The notes below the pieces were generated by a model. The model had not been told where the DNA came from. It ran no database searches and saw only the letters and a program-made list of their open reading frames with translations. 64,000 nucleotides of DNA from SZUA-309 sp050185825 (lineage in GTDB: Bacteria; Pseudomonadota; Gammaproteobacteria; Pseudomonadales; Azotimanducaceae): positions 434,001 to 498,000 of the forward strand of contig JBFWZA010000001.1 of the NCBI GenBank assembly GCA_050185825.1, written 5' to 3'. Numbering within the stretch: the first letter of the stretch is position 1; every line of letters begins with the position of its first letter. A program made the position numbers and the translations under genes. This document shows, in pieces, positions 63,060 to 64,000 of the stretch.

Positions 63060-64000
63060 ATGTCCGACATCGTGCCCGATTCCCTACGCGATCCGAGAAT
63101 CGAAACCCGGATGGTCTACGCCAACGGCTACGAGTTCGAGGTGGACGTCTGCGGCCAGGGCTCCAAGCTCGCCCTCTGCTTGCACGGCTTCCCCGAGCAC
63201 AGCATCTCCTGGCGCCACCAGCTGCCCATGCTGGCCGATCTCGGCTATCAGGCCTGGGCACCGAACCTGCGCGGTTACGGACACTCGGCGCGGCCGGAGA
63301 GCATGGCCGCCTACGGCATCGAGGACCTGATGGGCGACGTGGCCGGACTCATCGACGCGTCGGGCGCCGAGGAGACGGTGCTCATCGCCCACGACTGGGG
63401 GGCGGTGATTGCCTGGTATTTCGCCATGCGCGAGCTCCGGCCGCTCGAGAAGCTCATCATCTGCAACGTGCCCCATCCCGGCGCCATGGGACAGGCCATG
63501 GGCTGGCAGCAGCTCAAGCGATCCTGGTACGTGTTCTTCTTCCAGATCCCGCGCCTGCCCGAGTGGCTGCTGGGGCGGGAAGGCGCGGACGGTGTCGGTG
63601 AGATGATCCGTCGCACCGCCAGCAATCCGGAGCGGTTTTCGGACGAGCTGGTGGCCGTCTACAGCGCCAATGCCGCCCAGCCGGGGGCGCTCACCGCCAT
63701 GATCAACTACTACCGGGCACTGGTGCGGGGTGGTGGTGGCCGCCGCCAGCAGCAGCAGGGATTTCCCGTGATCAGAACGCCCACGCTCATGGTCTGGGGC
63801 GAGGACGACGTCGCGCTGACGAAGGAGACCACCTACGGCACCGGGGCGTTCGTCAGCGACCTGACCATCCGCTATCTGCCCCGGGTATCACACTGGGTGC
63901 AGCAGGACGCACCGGAGGCGGTCAACGCCATGATGCAGGCCTTTCTCACCGGTAAGCCGGTGCCGGAGCTGGTCTGGGAGCCGGTGCTCAAGCCGCCACG
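63060..64000 (+). CDS. Alpha/beta hydrolase, epoxide hydrolase-like (partial, runs off window)
   Basis: The visible 313 residues form an alpha/beta hydrolase: HGFPEHSISW (oxyanion HGxP motif), IAHDWGAVIAW with Asp as likely nucleophile (as in epoxide hydrolases and haloalkane dehalogenases), a cap region and MVWGEDD with the acid residue. VSHWVQQDAPE supplies the catalytic His. The ATG at 63060 follows the ligase stop by 27 nt with AGGA 9 nt before it. The gene is open to the window end, so it is a 3' truncation by the window and not a broken gene. Confidence 0.8.
   Translation, partial: MSDIVPDSLRDPRIETRMVYANGYEFEVDVCGQGSKLALCLHGFPEHSISWRHQLPMLADLGYQAWAPNLRGYGHSARPESMAAYGIEDLMGDVAGLIDASGAEETVLIAHDWGAVIAWYFAMRELRPLEKLIICNVPHPGAMGQAMGWQQLKRSWYVFFFQIPRLPEWLLGREGADGVGEMIRRTASNPERFSDELVAVYSANAAQPGALTAMINYYRALVRGGGGRRQQQQGFPVIRTPTLMVWGEDDVALTKETTYGTGAFVSDLTIRYLPRVSHWVQQDAPEAVNAMMQAFLTGKPVPELVWEPVLKPP

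Overview
The window is a GC-rich, densely coded stretch of a Gram-negative bacterial chromosome. Two TonB-dependent receptors, many lipobox lipoproteins, a DUF481 outer-membrane-type protein, periplasmic chorismate-to-phenylpyruvate chemistry and ATG/GTG/TTG starts behind GGAGG-type ribosome sites all point to a proteobacterium, most likely a free-living gammaproteobacterium. That placement is inference, because there is no rRNA or other marker gene here. I see no tRNA, rRNA, insertion sequence, integrase, phage gene or CRISPR array.

Layout. 50-5270 (-) is a run of four genes: a serine hydrolase, a secreted chorismate mutase/cyclohexadienyl dehydratase fusion, a His-rich DUF2946 protein and a TonB receptor that may handle copper. 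5329-7038 holds an AraC regulator divergent from a VOC/SRPBCC gene pair. 7069-14954 carries an S41 peptidase, two enoyl-CoA hydratases, a luciferase-like oxidoreductase, an amidase, an MliC-type lipoprotein and an aspartoacylase-like zinc enzyme. 15134-19679 has a GPH-type sugar/organic-ion symporter divergent from a large TonB receptor that ends in a clear terminator. 19705-26307 looks catabolic: a MFE-2-type SDR, a serine hydrolase, a quinone-oxidoreductase-like MDR, a 2-keto-4-pentenoate hydratase-like enzyme and an acyl-CoA dehydrogenase. 26341-34795 mixes small membrane proteins and lipoproteins with a PhyH dioxygenase, a membrane-anchored serine hydrolase, a CPA2 antiporter, an O-methyltransferase, an AraC/GNAT pair and a cupin. 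34882-42327 includes a redoxin/cytochrome c/copper-monooxygenase fusion, a CoA-transferase, a probable selenoprotein, an SDR, a VOC protein and a cytochrome-c-like lipoprotein. 42350-54030 holds a MATE pump, a YceI-like lipoprotein, a nitroreductase, a BBE-type flavoenzyme, another serine hydrolase, an ACAD-like flavoprotein, an enoyl-CoA hydratase, a divergent Nramp-like transporter, an FAD monooxygenase, a GST and an aldo/keto reductase. 54089-64000 holds an MDR reductase, a polysaccharide deacetylase lipoprotein, a DUF481 protein, and a tightly packed esterase/lipoprotein/GPH-transporter/acyl-CoA-ligase/epoxide-hydrolase run that leaves the window.

As a whole the region reads as an accessory catabolic neighbourhood. 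It has outer-membrane uptake (TonB receptors), inner-membrane symporters (two GPH members), CoA activation (AMP ligase, CaiB), beta-oxidation-type enzymes, and flavin, NADP and glutathione enzymes suited to hydrophobic or cyclic substrates. The substrate cannot be named from sequence.

The most notable item is 38193-38768. An AhpD/carboxymuconolactone-decarboxylase-family gene is interrupted by one in-frame TGA exactly where the second cysteine of the CxxC redox motif should be (giving CVFU), and a perfect 7-bp hairpin with a GTG loop starts 11 nt after it. This fits a selenocysteine codon with a bacterial SECIS element.
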